This document shows positions 33,511 to 42,007 of a DNA stretch of 64,000 bases, piece after piece; position 1 is the stretch's first letter, and each line of letters opens with the position of its first letter. The position numbers were made by a program, and so were the translations under genes. A model generated the notes under the pieces. The model was not told the origin of the DNA. It worked only from the letters and a program-made list of their open reading frames with translations, and ran no database searches. This stretch comes from Leifsonia sp. 71-9 (GTDB lineage: Bacteria > Actinomycetota > Actinomycetes > Actinomycetales > Microbacteriaceae). The stretch covers positions 62,004 through 126,003 of the forward strand of contig NZ_MKVJ01000017.1 in assembly GCF_001898805.1 (NCBI RefSeq), given 5' to 3'.

Positions 33511-34421
33511 TCCGCGCCGAACCCCTCCGCCAGCACCGCGAGCGCCGCCTCCCGGTCCGCCGTCCCGCCCGCCTCGTGCCCGGCGCCCGGCCATTCACGG
33601 AAGGCGACCTGAGCCGCATACGCCGAGGCCGCCGCGCGCGCCGTCTCGGGCGGGCAGATGTCGTCGGCGAGGCCGTCGGAGATCCAGCCGGGGGCGGTGG
33701 CGTGGCGGGCGGAGGTGATGCCGTCCACGTAGGCGAGGGTGCGGGCGACGGCGGTGGTGCGGTCGGGGTGCTCGTCGAGGTATGCGCGCAGTTCCGTCCA
33801 CGGGCCCTGGGCCGCGTGCTGCAGCGCGATCGGCGCGGCCGTCAGGAACGGGGACTGGGCCAGCACGGCGACGAGGTCCGGGACGAGTGCGCCCACGCCG
33901 AGCGCGATGCCGCCGCCCTGGCTGTTGCCGATCATGGCGACGCGCGAGGCGTCGACCTCGTCGAGTCCGCGCAGGGCCTCCACTGCCCGGGCGGCGTCGA
34001 CGAAGACCCCGCGGTAGTACGACCGCTCGGGATCCTGGATGCCGTCGAGCAGATGGCCGGTGCTGCCGCCGCCCTGACCGTGGGTGTTCACGACGAGGTG
34101 CGCGTAGCCGGCGGCCGACCAGGTGAGGTCGTCGATGGCGGCGAGGCGGCCGGCGCCGTAGCCGTTCGCGTGCGCGACGGCGGCGAGCGGACGCGGCCGG
34201 TGGCGCGGCAGCCGCAGCCAGCCGGTGACGGTGCGCCCCGCCGACCCGCCGAACGACATGTCGTACACGTCCACGGTCGTGAGCCCGGTGTCGACGGGAG
34301 TCAGGCGGGTCGCGAGCGGGAACCTCCCGGCCTCGTCGAGTGCGGTGGCCCAGAAGGCGTCGTAGTCGTCCGGTGTCGGCAGGAGGTCGTGCCCGAGCAG
34401 GGCGGCGAAGGGGGCGGTCAC
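33492..34421 (-). CDS. Acetylxylan-esterase-like (AXE1/CE7) alpha/beta hydrolase
   Basis: 309 residues from the GTG at 34421, which overlaps the upstream stop as GTGA. It follows the CE7/AXE1 pattern: N-terminal GHDLLPTPDDYDAFWATALDEA and YDMSFGGSAGRTVTGWLRLP, RGxxxGxG-like GQGGGSTGH, nucleophile Ser in GNSQGGGIA, Asp in SDGLADDICPPETARAA and His in WPGAGHEAGG. The family removes acetyl groups from xylo-oligosaccharides and related compounds. It has no signal peptide, so it is cytosolic. Last gene of the GH36-GH27-SGNH-esterase transcript. Confidence 0.87.
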   Translation of the reverse strand: MTAPFAALLGHDLLPTPDDYDAFWATALDEAGRFPLATRLTPVDTGLTTVDVYDMSFGGSAGRTVTGWLRLPRHRPRPLAAVAHANGYGAGRLAAIDDLTWSAAGYAHLVVNTHGQGGGSTGHLLDGIQDPERSYYRGVFVDAARAVEALRGLDEVDASRVAMIGNSQGGGIALGVGALVPDLVAVLAQSPFLTAAPIALQHAAQGPWTELRAYLDEHPDRTTAVARTLAYVDGITSARHATAPGWISDGLADDICPPETARAAASAYAAQVAFREWPGAGHEAGGTADREAALAVLAEGFGADQSTGL

Positions 34422-35029
34422 GGTGTCGCCCGCTCGTACGCCTCCAGCCAGGCGTCCGCGATCATCCGGTGGCCCGCGGGGGAGGGATGCACGCCGTCCG
34501 GCGCGACGGCGGGGATGCCGAGCCGGGCCGCTGCGGCGGTCATGCGGTCGTGCAGCGGGACGAGCGTCGCCTCCACGTCCGCGGCCACCCGGGCGACCGC
34601 GGCGCGCTTGCCGGCCAGGTCGTCCAGCCAGCCTTCCTGCTCGGCGGTGGTCGGGAGGAAGAACGGCTCGACGAACAGGAGACGCGGGCGGGGAGACGGG
34701 AGCGCCTCCACCAGCCGGCGGAGCGTCGCCTCGAAGTCTGCGGCGGAGGTCGGGTCGTCGCTGTCGAAGCGGCGCCACATGTCGTTGACGCCGACGTAGA
34801 TCGTGAGGACGGAGGGGTCGGCGGCCACGACGTCGTCCGCCCAGCGGGCCTCGAGGTCGACCGCGCGGTCGCCAGAGACGCCGGCGTTGCGCACGGTCCC
34901 GGCGCGCCCGGCGAGGGCGTCCGCCAGCAGGCGGACGTAGCCCTCGCCGAGCGACGCACTGTCGCTCCGATCGCGCTCGCAGTCGGTGATGGAGTCGCCG
35001 ACGAAGACGAATCGGGCGGGGTGGGACAT
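34418..35029 (-). CDS. SGNH/GDSL hydrolase
   Basis: 203 residues. Block I VFVGDSITDCERDR with nucleophile Ser, block II NAGVSGDRAVDL, block III YVGVNDMWRRFD and block V DGVHPSPAGHRMIA (catalytic Asp/His) are all present, the GDSL-like esterase layout of rhamnogalacturonan/xylan acetyl esterases. No signal peptide, so it acts inside the cell on imported oligosaccharides. It is coupled to the next hydrolase through GTGA. Within a cluster of galactosidases, a carbohydrate O-acetyl-esterase role is likely. Confidence 0.88.
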   Translation of the reverse strand: MSHPARFVFVGDSITDCERDRSDSASLGEGYVRLLADALAGRAGTVRNAGVSGDRAVDLEARWADDVVAADPSVLTIYVGVNDMWRRFDSDDPTSAADFEATLRRLVEALPSPRPRLLFVEPFFLPTTAEQEGWLDDLAGKRAAVARVAADVEATLVPLHDRMTAAAARLGIPAVAPDGVHPSPAGHRMIADAWLEAYERATP

Positions 35030-35057
35030 GGTGCTCCTTCTGATCGTTCCGGTGGTG

Positions 35058-37676
35058 CTACTTCTTCACGGTGTACTGCAGGACGTCGTTCCGCAGCACG
35101 TCGCCCGACACCTTCTGCACGGTGATGCGGTGCTCGCCGTCCCGCAGCCCGTCGACGGAGAAGAGCGTCCGGCCGGTGCGGCGCGCGTCCGAGCGGGTGT
35201 CGACCGTCTTGGCCAGTCTGCCGTCGATGTAGACGGCCGCTGTGCCCTGGTCGGGCGCGGTCGCGCCGATCCACGAGACCCCGGTGCCGCGGAAGACGAG
35301 GTCGACGCGGTCGCCGTCCTTCGTGGTGGCGTGGACGTCGTCGCGCGCGTCGCCGCGGAACTGGAACGCCAGCGACGCCGTGCCGTTCGCGAGCCCGGCG
35401 AGGTACCCCGCGCGCAGTGTGACGGTCGACCCCGAGACGGTGTAGTCGGTGCCCTTCTTCAGGGCCGACCCGTCGCGGGAGATCCCGGCGAGCTCGCCGC
35501 CGTCGCGCAGCAGCGTCACCGGCACGTCGGCGGGCGCCGCCTTGTCGAACACGGCCACGTCGGGCTGCAGCAGGCTCTCCAGGGTGACGTCGAGCTTGTC
35601 GAGCAGCATGAACGCGCCCGACTTCTTGACGACGCGGAGGGTGTGCGATCCGTTCGGGAGGCCGCTGACGCTCCACACGGCCTGCTGCGTCTGGCGCGGC
35701 TGGCCCGCGTCGCGGCCCGTGCTCACGGTCTTCTGGAACTGCCCGTCGAGGTACACGTCCACGTCGCCCTGCGACTGGTCGAGCTCGGTCACGTAGTCGA
35801 TGCCCGTGCCTGTGAACGTGTACTGGAACGAGGAGCCGTCGGCCTCGACGTAGTGCACGTCGTCGTTGTAGTCCCCGAAGCCGCGGCCGCCGCTCTGCCC
35901 CCAGGACCCCGAGTAGGCGATGCCGGAGTCGTTGTCGTTCACCGCGACGACGCGGCTCGAGGCGGGTGGCGTCGGCACCTGGCCGCCGCTCGAGTCGCCG
36001 ACCGCGACCGGCAGCTGCTGCGTCGTCGCCGGCACCTCGAGGCCGCCGTTGCGCGACCAGTCGCCGGTGTACTGCACGCGCTGGGCGTCGTCGTTCAGCG
36101 CGACGGTGGAGCCCTTCTTCGGTGTGACCTTCAGCAGGCGGGTCCCGTGGATCGGGACCGTCTCGCCCGTGAACCTCGTGTCGAACGTGCCGAGATCCTT
36201 GCCGGCCCACAGATCCCGGACGGTCGCCGGGCCCGTCAGGCCGAGGTCGGACCAGTTCGCCGTGATGTCGGCGTCGGTGCGGCCGAGGTTGAAGAGGGCG
36301 ACGGTGTAGCTGCCGTCGGCGTTCGGCGCGAACCAGACCTGCTTGTCGGTCGCGGTCGAGACCGGCTGCGCGGGAGTCCCGGCCTGGTTCACGGCCACGA
36401 CTTCGCGATTGGTGAGCAGGTCGACACCGAACTGGTCGAGCTTGGTCAGGTCGTTGCCGACGTACATCGGCGCCGCCGAGATGGCCCAGAGGGTGGTCGC
36501 GGTGCGGCGCTCGTCGCGGGTGAGGCCGTCCATCGTGCCGTTGCCGACGTCGAGCGAGTCGAAGTCGTTCCAGCCTCCCGGGCCGGCGTGACGCCACCAA
36601 TCGGCCGCGCGCGGGAAGAGGCGCGCGATGTTGTCCCACTGCGTGAGGGCGACGCCGGAGCAGTAGCACTCGACGTCCCACTCCACGCGCCAGCCGTTCG
36701 CGTACTGCTTCCACGTGTCGGCGTAGTTGATGTCGAGCGCCCACGACAGCTCGAACCAGATGTTCTTCTTCTTGAGCGCCTGCGACCACGCGGCGACGTC
36801 GTCGCGGGCGTCGAGCGAGAGGTCGCTGACGCCGGAGCCCGGGGTCACGCTGTCGAACTTGAGGAAGTTCACGCCCCACGCCGCGAGCTGGTCGACGATC
36901 GAGTCGACGTACTTCTGGGCGCACGGGTTCGAGAAGTCGATGCGGTAGCCGATCTTCCAGTAGTCGGCCTGCTGCAGCGGCTGCTTCACGATGTCGTGGG
37001 TGGTGCAGCCGGGCGCGTTCGCGATCGGGTAGGCCTTCTCGTACACATCGGGGGAGATGCCCGGGATGAGGTACAGCCCGAACTTCTGCCCGTTGGCGTG
37101 GACGTGGTCGATCACCTTCTTCAGGCCCTGCGGGTAGAGCGTGGCGCTCGGCGTCGGGCGCCCGTTCGCGTCCACGCCGTCGTTCCAGCCGGAGTCGACG
37201 TTGATGTAGTCGTAGCCGGCCTTGCCGAGCTTGGCCTTCATGGCGTCGGACTGGGCGATGATCTGATCCGCGGTGATCCACTTCGGATCACCGCTGTAGA
37301 CCTGCATGCTGTAGCTGCTCCAGCCCAGGTAGGGCGTCTTCGCCCAGGCGTCGACGGGCGGCGCGGCGGGAGGCTGGATGATCGGGGCGGGCTTCGCGCC
37401 GGGCTTCGCCGTGGCGGCGGGGGAGGCGGACGGCGCGGCCGTGGGCGTCGCGACCGGCGACTCCGGAGCCGCGCCTGTCGGTGTCGGCGTCGGTGCGGGC
37501 GTCGACGTCGCGGTGGGCGTGGCCGTCGCGGCGGGCGTGCCCGTCGGCTCCGGCGAGGGTGTGCCCGTCGGTGTTGCACCCGCCGGGGCAGCGGCGGCGG
37601 CAGCCACCAGCCCGAGGGCCGCGACCGACACGATGAGTGCCCGCAGGCCCCGTCGCGCACGTGTCTGGCGTGTCAT
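35058..37676 (-). CDS. Secreted GH27 alpha-galactosidase with C-terminal accessory domains
   Basis: 872 residues. Signal peptide 1-33, then a Thr/Pro-rich linker to about 105. The GH27 barrel (about 112-500) starts TPYLGWSSYSMQ, has YDYINVDSGW, the nucleophile Asp275 in FLKFDSV and the acid/base Asp334 in VEWDVECYCSG. C-terminal parts: beta-sandwich modules of carbohydrate-binding (CBM/NPCBM-like) type at about 525-695 and 770-870 (each with GTGI/VxYV or WIG, DVDVYLDG or AAVYIDG, and GxHTLRVxK), separated by an X2-like domain (KGTDYTVSGSTVTLRAGYLAGL). It releases terminal alpha-galactose (or beta-L-arabinopyranose in some members) from polysaccharides outside the cell. Second gene of the leftward carbohydrate operon. 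Confidence 0.9.
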   Translation of the reverse strand: MTRQTRARRGLRALIVSVAALGLVAAAAAAPAGATPTGTPSPEPTGTPAATATPTATSTPAPTPTPTGAAPESPVATPTAAPSASPAATAKPGAKPAPIIQPPAAPPVDAWAKTPYLGWSSYSMQVYSGDPKWITADQIIAQSDAMKAKLGKAGYDYINVDSGWNDGVDANGRPTPSATLYPQGLKKVIDHVHANGQKFGLYLIPGISPDVYEKAYPIANAPGCTTHDIVKQPLQQADYWKIGYRIDFSNPCAQKYVDSIVDQLAAWGVNFLKFDSVTPGSGVSDLSLDARDDVAAWSQALKKKNIWFELSWALDINYADTWKQYANGWRVEWDVECYCSGVALTQWDNIARLFPRAADWWRHAGPGGWNDFDSLDVGNGTMDGLTRDERRTATTLWAISAAPMYVGNDLTKLDQFGVDLLTNREVVAVNQAGTPAQPVSTATDKQVWFAPNADGSYTVALFNLGRTDADITANWSDLGLTGPATVRDLWAGKDLGTFDTRFTGETVPIHGTRLLKVTPKKGSTVALNDDAQRVQYTGDWSRNGGLEVPATTQQLPVAVGDSSGGQVPTPPASSRVVAVNDNDSGIAYSGSWGQSGGRGFGDYNDDVHYVEADGSSFQYTFTGTGIDYVTELDQSQGDVDVYLDGQFQKTVSTGRDAGQPRQTQQAVWSVSGLPNGSHTLRVVKKSGAFMLLDKLDVTLESLLQPDVAVFDKAAPADVPVTLLRDGGELAGISRDGSALKKGTDYTVSGSTVTLRAGYLAGLANGTASLAFQFRGDARDDVHATTKDGDRVDLVFRGTGVSWIGATAPDQGTAAVYIDGRLAKTVDTRSDARRTGRTLFSVDGLRDGEHRITVQKVSGDVLRNDVLQYTVKK

Positions 37677-37777
37677 GCGATCTTCCTCTCTGAAGCGCTC
37701 GGACGCGTCGGTGCGCCGGAGCGGTTATTGCGGTGGGCCGTCTGAGGGGCTCGTCCGCTCGCGCTCGCCGGGCCGTG

Positions 37778-39994
37778 TCACGGCAGCCGGACGAGGTCGA
37801 ACAGCATCGCCTGCTGGGGGTTGAGGGTCGGCATCGGGACGCCGGCGACCGCGAGCACCGAGCCGGGGAGCGCGACACCCTCGGGGCGCAGCGCGGCGGA
37901 GATCCACGCGGGGTCGGAGCTCTGGTGGCGGCTCGCCGGCCCGAACTCGTCGCGGATGCGCACGGCGTAGCGGGCGGAGGCGTCGAGCCCGGGGAAGCGG
38001 ACGCGTCCCGCCTGCCCGCCGGCCGAGGTCGCGAGCCGCGCCCAGGTGTGGATCGCCCGGCTGCCGTCCTGCGCGACGATGCCCGTGAGCACGGTCGCCT
38101 CGTCCGCGAGGTCGGCGTTCACCACGCGGCCGCTGTGGATGAGCTCGCGCAGTTCGCGGTACACGGCACCCCAGCGGGCGATGCGCTCGAGCTCGTCGCC
38201 GTCGGCCTCCTGCAGATCCCACTCGATGCCCGCGTGCGCGGTGAGCGCGACGATCAGCCGGAACGAGAGGTCGGTGCGGCGGGAGGTGGTGTGCGAGCGC
38301 TCGGCGCCGAGGTGCGAGCCGATGAGCTCCGGCGGGACGAGCATCCGGGTCCACCGCTCGATCTGCAGGCGCTCGACCGGGTCGTTGCAGTCGGAGGCCC
38401 AGATGCGGTCCGTGCGGTCGAGGATGCCGAGATCGACCCGGCCGCCGCCTCCCGAGCAGGTCTCGATCTCGAGCCCGGGGTGCCGCTCGCGCAGCGCGTC
38501 GAGCATCCGGTACAGGGCGACGGTCTGGTCGTGCACCGCGGGCCGGTCGTGCCCGGATCGTCCGCTGACCGCCTCGGACAGATCGCGGTTGTGGTCCCAC
38601 TTGATGTAGTCGACGCCGTACTCCTCGACGATGGCGCTGATGCGGTCGAGCACGACCTCGTAGGCGTCCGGCCGGGTCAGGTCGAGCACGTACTGCTCGC
38701 GCGCCGTGGCGCCGAGGCCCGCACGCGGTCCGAGCACCCACTCGGGGTGGAGGCGGGCCAGATCGGAGTCGAGGTTGATCATCTCGGGCTCGAACCAGAT
38801 CCCGAACTGCATGCCGTGCGAGCGCACCCGGTCGACGAGGGGCGACAGGCCGTCCGGCCACACCGAGCGGTCGACGACCCAGTCGCCGAGTCCGGCGTTC
38901 GCCGCCCGGCGGCCGTGGAACCAGCCGTCGTCGAGCACGACGCGCTCCACGCCGACCTGCGCCGCGCGCTCGACCAGGTCCGAGAGCCGGTCGAGGTCGT
39001 GGTCGAAGTAGACCGCCTCCCAGGAGTTCAGGGTGAGGGGGCGCGGGGTCGTGGGGTGGGACGGACGCGCGCGCAGCCGCCTGTGGAGGCGGTCGGTGAT
39101 GCCGTCGAGACCGTCGCCCGACCAGACGAAGAGGGCCGTCGGAGCGTCGTAGCGGTCGCCGGGCGCGAGCAGCAGCTCGCCGGGCCGCAGGGCCTCCCCG
39201 GCGCCGAGGACGGACGAGAACGCGCCGGCGCCCTCGGGGAGCCGCTCGACCAGGTACTCGGCGTCGCCGCTCCAGGCCAGGTGGGTCGCCCAGGCCTCGC
39301 CCGTGCCGAACGCCAGATCGGCCGTGCCGGCGACGACGAGGAAGGGGGAGTCGTGACCCGGCTTGCCGCGCCGCGTGCGTCGCAGGTGCGTCCCGGAGAC
39401 GATCGCACCGCGCTGCGGGGAGCGCTCGCGGCACCACTTGCCGTCGAAGTCGAGGATGTCGACCGCCCGCTCGGGCACCGGGAGGAGCACGCGCAGGGCG
39501 TCCAGCTCGTAGGGTGCGGCCGGGGCGTCGCCGTCGAGCAGGGTCTCGTCGCGAACGACCGAGACGTCGACGGCGAGCACGCCGAACCGGTCGAGCGCGA
39601 GGCTCATCGTCGATCGAAGGCCCGTGATCCCGTCGACCAGGTCGATCTCGATCAGGCCGCCGCCGTCTCCCTCCTCGCCGTCGACGCGGTGTCGCACGCC
39701 CACCGCACGCGGGCGCGGCGTGGTGGCGGAACCACCGGCGTGCCCCTCCTGCGCGGGTGCTCCGGCCCATCCCTCGTACTCGGTGGCCCACAGGCTGAAC
39801 GCGCGCGGGACGTCCGGCGAGTTGTTGAGCACGGCGGGGCCGCCGGTGCTGCGGAGGGCATCGGCGGCGGCGGGGTCGAGGGGCCCGAGGTCCGCGCCCC
39901 AGTGCAGCACGCGCGGCACCCGCCCGGACGCGTCGATGACGAGGGATGTGCCTGCTGCGCGCAGCGGGAGAACGGCGCCGTAGCCGTCGAGCAT
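37778..39994 (-). CDS. GH36 alpha-galactosidase (cytosolic)
   Basis: 738 residues. It has an N-terminal beta-supersandwich (about 1-320), a GH36 barrel (about 320-650) and a C-terminal beta domain. Motifs: LNSWEAVYFDHD, VVLDDGWFHGRR, GIWFEPEMIN, the nucleophile Asp467 in YIKWDHNRDL, ETCSGGGGRVD, and SDCNDPVERLQ (534-544) holding the acid/base Asp. No signal peptide. It hydrolyses alpha-galactosides such as raffinose-family or polysaccharide-derived oligosaccharides after uptake. First gene of the leftward operon; its start is about 90 bases from the ABC permease start, and a TTGACA-G-TGTCAA palindrome lies between. Confidence 0.92.
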   Translation of the reverse strand: MLDGYGAVLPLRAAGTSLVIDASGRVPRVLHWGADLGPLDPAAADALRSTGGPAVLNNSPDVPRAFSLWATEYEGWAGAPAQEGHAGGSATTPRPRAVGVRHRVDGEEGDGGGLIEIDLVDGITGLRSTMSLALDRFGVLAVDVSVVRDETLLDGDAPAAPYELDALRVLLPVPERAVDILDFDGKWCRERSPQRGAIVSGTHLRRTRRGKPGHDSPFLVVAGTADLAFGTGEAWATHLAWSGDAEYLVERLPEGAGAFSSVLGAGEALRPGELLLAPGDRYDAPTALFVWSGDGLDGITDRLHRRLRARPSHPTTPRPLTLNSWEAVYFDHDLDRLSDLVERAAQVGVERVVLDDGWFHGRRAANAGLGDWVVDRSVWPDGLSPLVDRVRSHGMQFGIWFEPEMINLDSDLARLHPEWVLGPRAGLGATAREQYVLDLTRPDAYEVVLDRISAIVEEYGVDYIKWDHNRDLSEAVSGRSGHDRPAVHDQTVALYRMLDALRERHPGLEIETCSGGGGRVDLGILDRTDRIWASDCNDPVERLQIERWTRMLVPPELIGSHLGAERSHTTSRRTDLSFRLIVALTAHAGIEWDLQEADGDELERIARWGAVYRELRELIHSGRVVNADLADEATVLTGIVAQDGSRAIHTWARLATSAGGQAGRVRFPGLDASARYAVRIRDEFGPASRHQSSDPAWISAALRPEGVALPGSVLAVAGVPMPTLNPQQAMLFDLVRLP

Positions 39995-40022
39995 GGGTGG
40001 GGCTCCTAGCGGGGTGAGTTAC

Positions 40023-40052
40023 TTGACAGTGTCAATTAACCATGCCTACTGT
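40023..40052. promoter_or_regulatory. Divergent promoter with palindromic operator for the galactoside cluster
   Basis: TTGACAGTGTCAA (40023-40035) is a perfect 6-1-6 dyad. Its left half doubles as a consensus -35 box for the rightward genes, with TACTGT (40047-40052) as a plausible -10 after 18 bp. Being the only dyad in the 88 bases between the GH36 and permease starts, it is the likely operator for the ROK regulator at 45.9 kb (inference). Confidence 0.7.
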
Positions 40053-40082
40053 GTGATCTGCAACCCCCGAGAAGGAAGACCA

Positions 40083-41048
40083 ATGTCGATCTCCACCGTT
40101 CCTCCCGCGGTCGAACCGCCGGCGCCGGACCGCGCGGCACGCCGGCGCTCGCGCCGCCCGACCAACGCGTCCGCCCCCTCCCATCGCGGCGACGCCAAGC
40201 TGGCCTGGCTCCTCATCGCCCCCGCGATGATCGGCTTCCTGGTCTTCGCGCTCTACCCGACGCTCCGCGGCATCTACCTCAGCTTCACCGACTTCCGGCT
40301 GCTGAGCGCGCCGACCTGGATCGGCGTCCAGAACTTCATCGACCTGTTCCAGGACGACACCTTCTGGCAGTCGCTCGGCATCACCCTCTACTTCGTCGTC
40401 ATCGCCGTGGTGCTCACCCTGGCCGTCTCCATCGTGACGGCCGCGGTGCTCCATCGCGTCACCCAGTCGACGGTGCTGCGCGGCCTGATCATCCTGCCGT
40501 TCCTGATCTCGGGCGTGGTCGCGGCGACGGTCTGGTCGTGGATGCTCGACGCACAGCTCGGCATCGTCAACCAGCTCGTGCACGCGCTCGGCGGCGAGGG
40601 CATCAAGTTCCTCACCTCGCGCGAGTGGGCCATCCCCTCGCTCGCCCTCATCCACGTGTGGAAGAACATGGGCTACACGTCGATCATCATCTTCGCCGGG
40701 ATGCAGACCATCCCGCCCTCCATCTACGAGGCCGGACGGATCGACGGCGCCAGCGAGCCCAAGATGTTCTTCCGCCTCACCCTGCCGCTGCTGCGCCCGA
40801 TCCTCGCGCTGGTCGTCGTGCTCAACGTCATCGGCGCGTTCCAGGTCTTCGACATCGTCTCGGTGGCGACCAAGGGAGGCCCGGCCCACGCCTCGAACGT
40901 GCTGCAGATGTACATCTACCAGAAGGCCTTCGGCCAGTTCGACTTCGGATACGCGTCCGCGATGTCGCTGGCGCTGTTCGCCATCCTCATCGTCATCACC
41001 TTCGTGCAGATGCGCCTGCTGCGCGCGAGCGAATCGGACAACGCATAA
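40083..41048 (+). CDS. Sugar ABC transporter permease (MalF/UgpA-like)
   Basis: 321 residues, ATG with GAAGGA upstream. Six membrane spans; N-terminal LAWLLIAPAMIGFLVFALYPTLRGIYLSF and the EAA loop IYEAGRIDGASEPKMFFRLTLPLLRPI are typical of CUT1-family permeases for oligosaccharides. It pairs with the next permease and the lipoprotein at 44.5 kb; no dedicated ATPase is encoded, so a shared MsiK/MalK-type ATPase elsewhere is presumed, as is common in actinobacteria. Its stop and the next start overlap by one base (TAATG). Confidence 0.92.
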   Translation: MSISTVPPAVEPPAPDRAARRRSRRPTNASAPSHRGDAKLAWLLIAPAMIGFLVFALYPTLRGIYLSFTDFRLLSAPTWIGVQNFIDLFQDDTFWQSLGITLYFVVIAVVLTLAVSIVTAAVLHRVTQSTVLRGLIILPFLISGVVAATVWSWMLDAQLGIVNQLVHALGGEGIKFLTSREWAIPSLALIHVWKNMGYTSIIIFAGMQTIPPSIYEAGRIDGASEPKMFFRLTLPLLRPILALVVVLNVIGAFQVFDIVSVATKGGPAHASNVLQMYIYQKAFGQFDFGYASAMSLALFAILIVITFVQMRLLRASESDNA

Positions 41049-42007
41049 TGACCGCAACGACCGCACCCGCCTCCGCCCCGGCTCCCGCCGCCGCGCGTCC
41101 GGCCGCCCCGGCGAAGCCGCGACGCAAGCGCCGCCGGCCCACCGTCGGCCGCGCCATCGCGTGGATCTACCTCGCCGTGATCGTCGTCATCACGATCTTC
41201 CCCTTCTACTGGATGCTGCGCTCGGCGCTCTCGAACAACTACGCGATGATCGCGAACCCGTCGTCGCCGCTGCCGGTCGGCTTCACCTTCGGGCCGTTCC
41301 TGCGCGTGCTCGGACTCGAAGACCCGGCGGAGGCCGTCGCACAGGGCGGATCCGGCGCGACGGTGCAGATCTTCCACTACCTCGTGAACTCGGTGATCTA
41401 CGCCACGGTCTCGACCGTCCTGATCGTCTTCTTCTCGCTGATCGCCGCCTATGCGTTCGCGCGCCTGCAGTGGCGCGGCCGGGAGCTCGTCTTCTCGCTC
41501 TTCCTCGCCGCGCTGATGGTGCCGGGCATCCTCACGCTGCTGCCCAACTTCGTCCTCATCAAGGAGCTCGGGCTGCTCAACACCTTCGCCGGCATGATCC
41601 TGCCCGGCGCGCTGTTCTCGGCGTTCAACATCTTCTTCCTGCGGCAGTTCATGCTCGGGCTGTCGACCGAGATCGAGGAGGCCGCGCTGCTGGACGGGGC
41701 CGGCAAGCTGCGCATCCTGATGCGGCTGACGATCCCGATGACGAGCGGCCCGATCATCACGCTCTCGATCCTCGGCTTCATCGGGATGTGGAACGACTAC
41801 TTCTGGCCCCTGCTCGTCACCACCGACTCCAGCGTGCAGCCGCTGACGCTCGGCCTCGCCGTCTTCAAGCAGTCGTCCCCCCAGACGATGCCCGACTGGG
41901 CCGGCCTGATGGCCGCCACCCTGGTCGCGGCGCTGCCGATGCTCGTCCTCTTCATGGTGTTCGGCAAGCGCATCGTGAACTCCATCGGATTTTCGGGCCT
42001 CAAATGA
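41048..42007 (+). CDS. Sugar ABC transporter permease (MalG/UgpE-like)
   Basis: 319 residues. An N-terminal Ala/Pro/Arg-rich arm of about 35 residues is followed by six membrane spans, with FPFYWMLRSALS and the EAA loop EIEEAALLDGAGKLRILMRLTIPMTSGPI. It is the second CUT1 permease of the importer. It overlaps the GH95 start by four bases (ATGA), coupling uptake to hydrolysis. Confidence 0.92.
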   Translation: MTATTAPASAPAPAAARPAAPAKPRRKRRRPTVGRAIAWIYLAVIVVITIFPFYWMLRSALSNNYAMIANPSSPLPVGFTFGPFLRVLGLEDPAEAVAQGGSGATVQIFHYLVNSVIYATVSTVLIVFFSLIAAYAFARLQWRGRELVFSLFLAALMVPGILTLLPNFVLIKELGLLNTFAGMILPGALFSAFNIFFLRQFMLGLSTEIEEAALLDGAGKLRILMRLTIPMTSGPIITLSILGFIGMWNDYFWPLLVTTDSSVQPLTLGLAVFKQSSPQTMPDWAGLMAATLVAALPMLVLFMVFGKRIVNSIGFSGLK

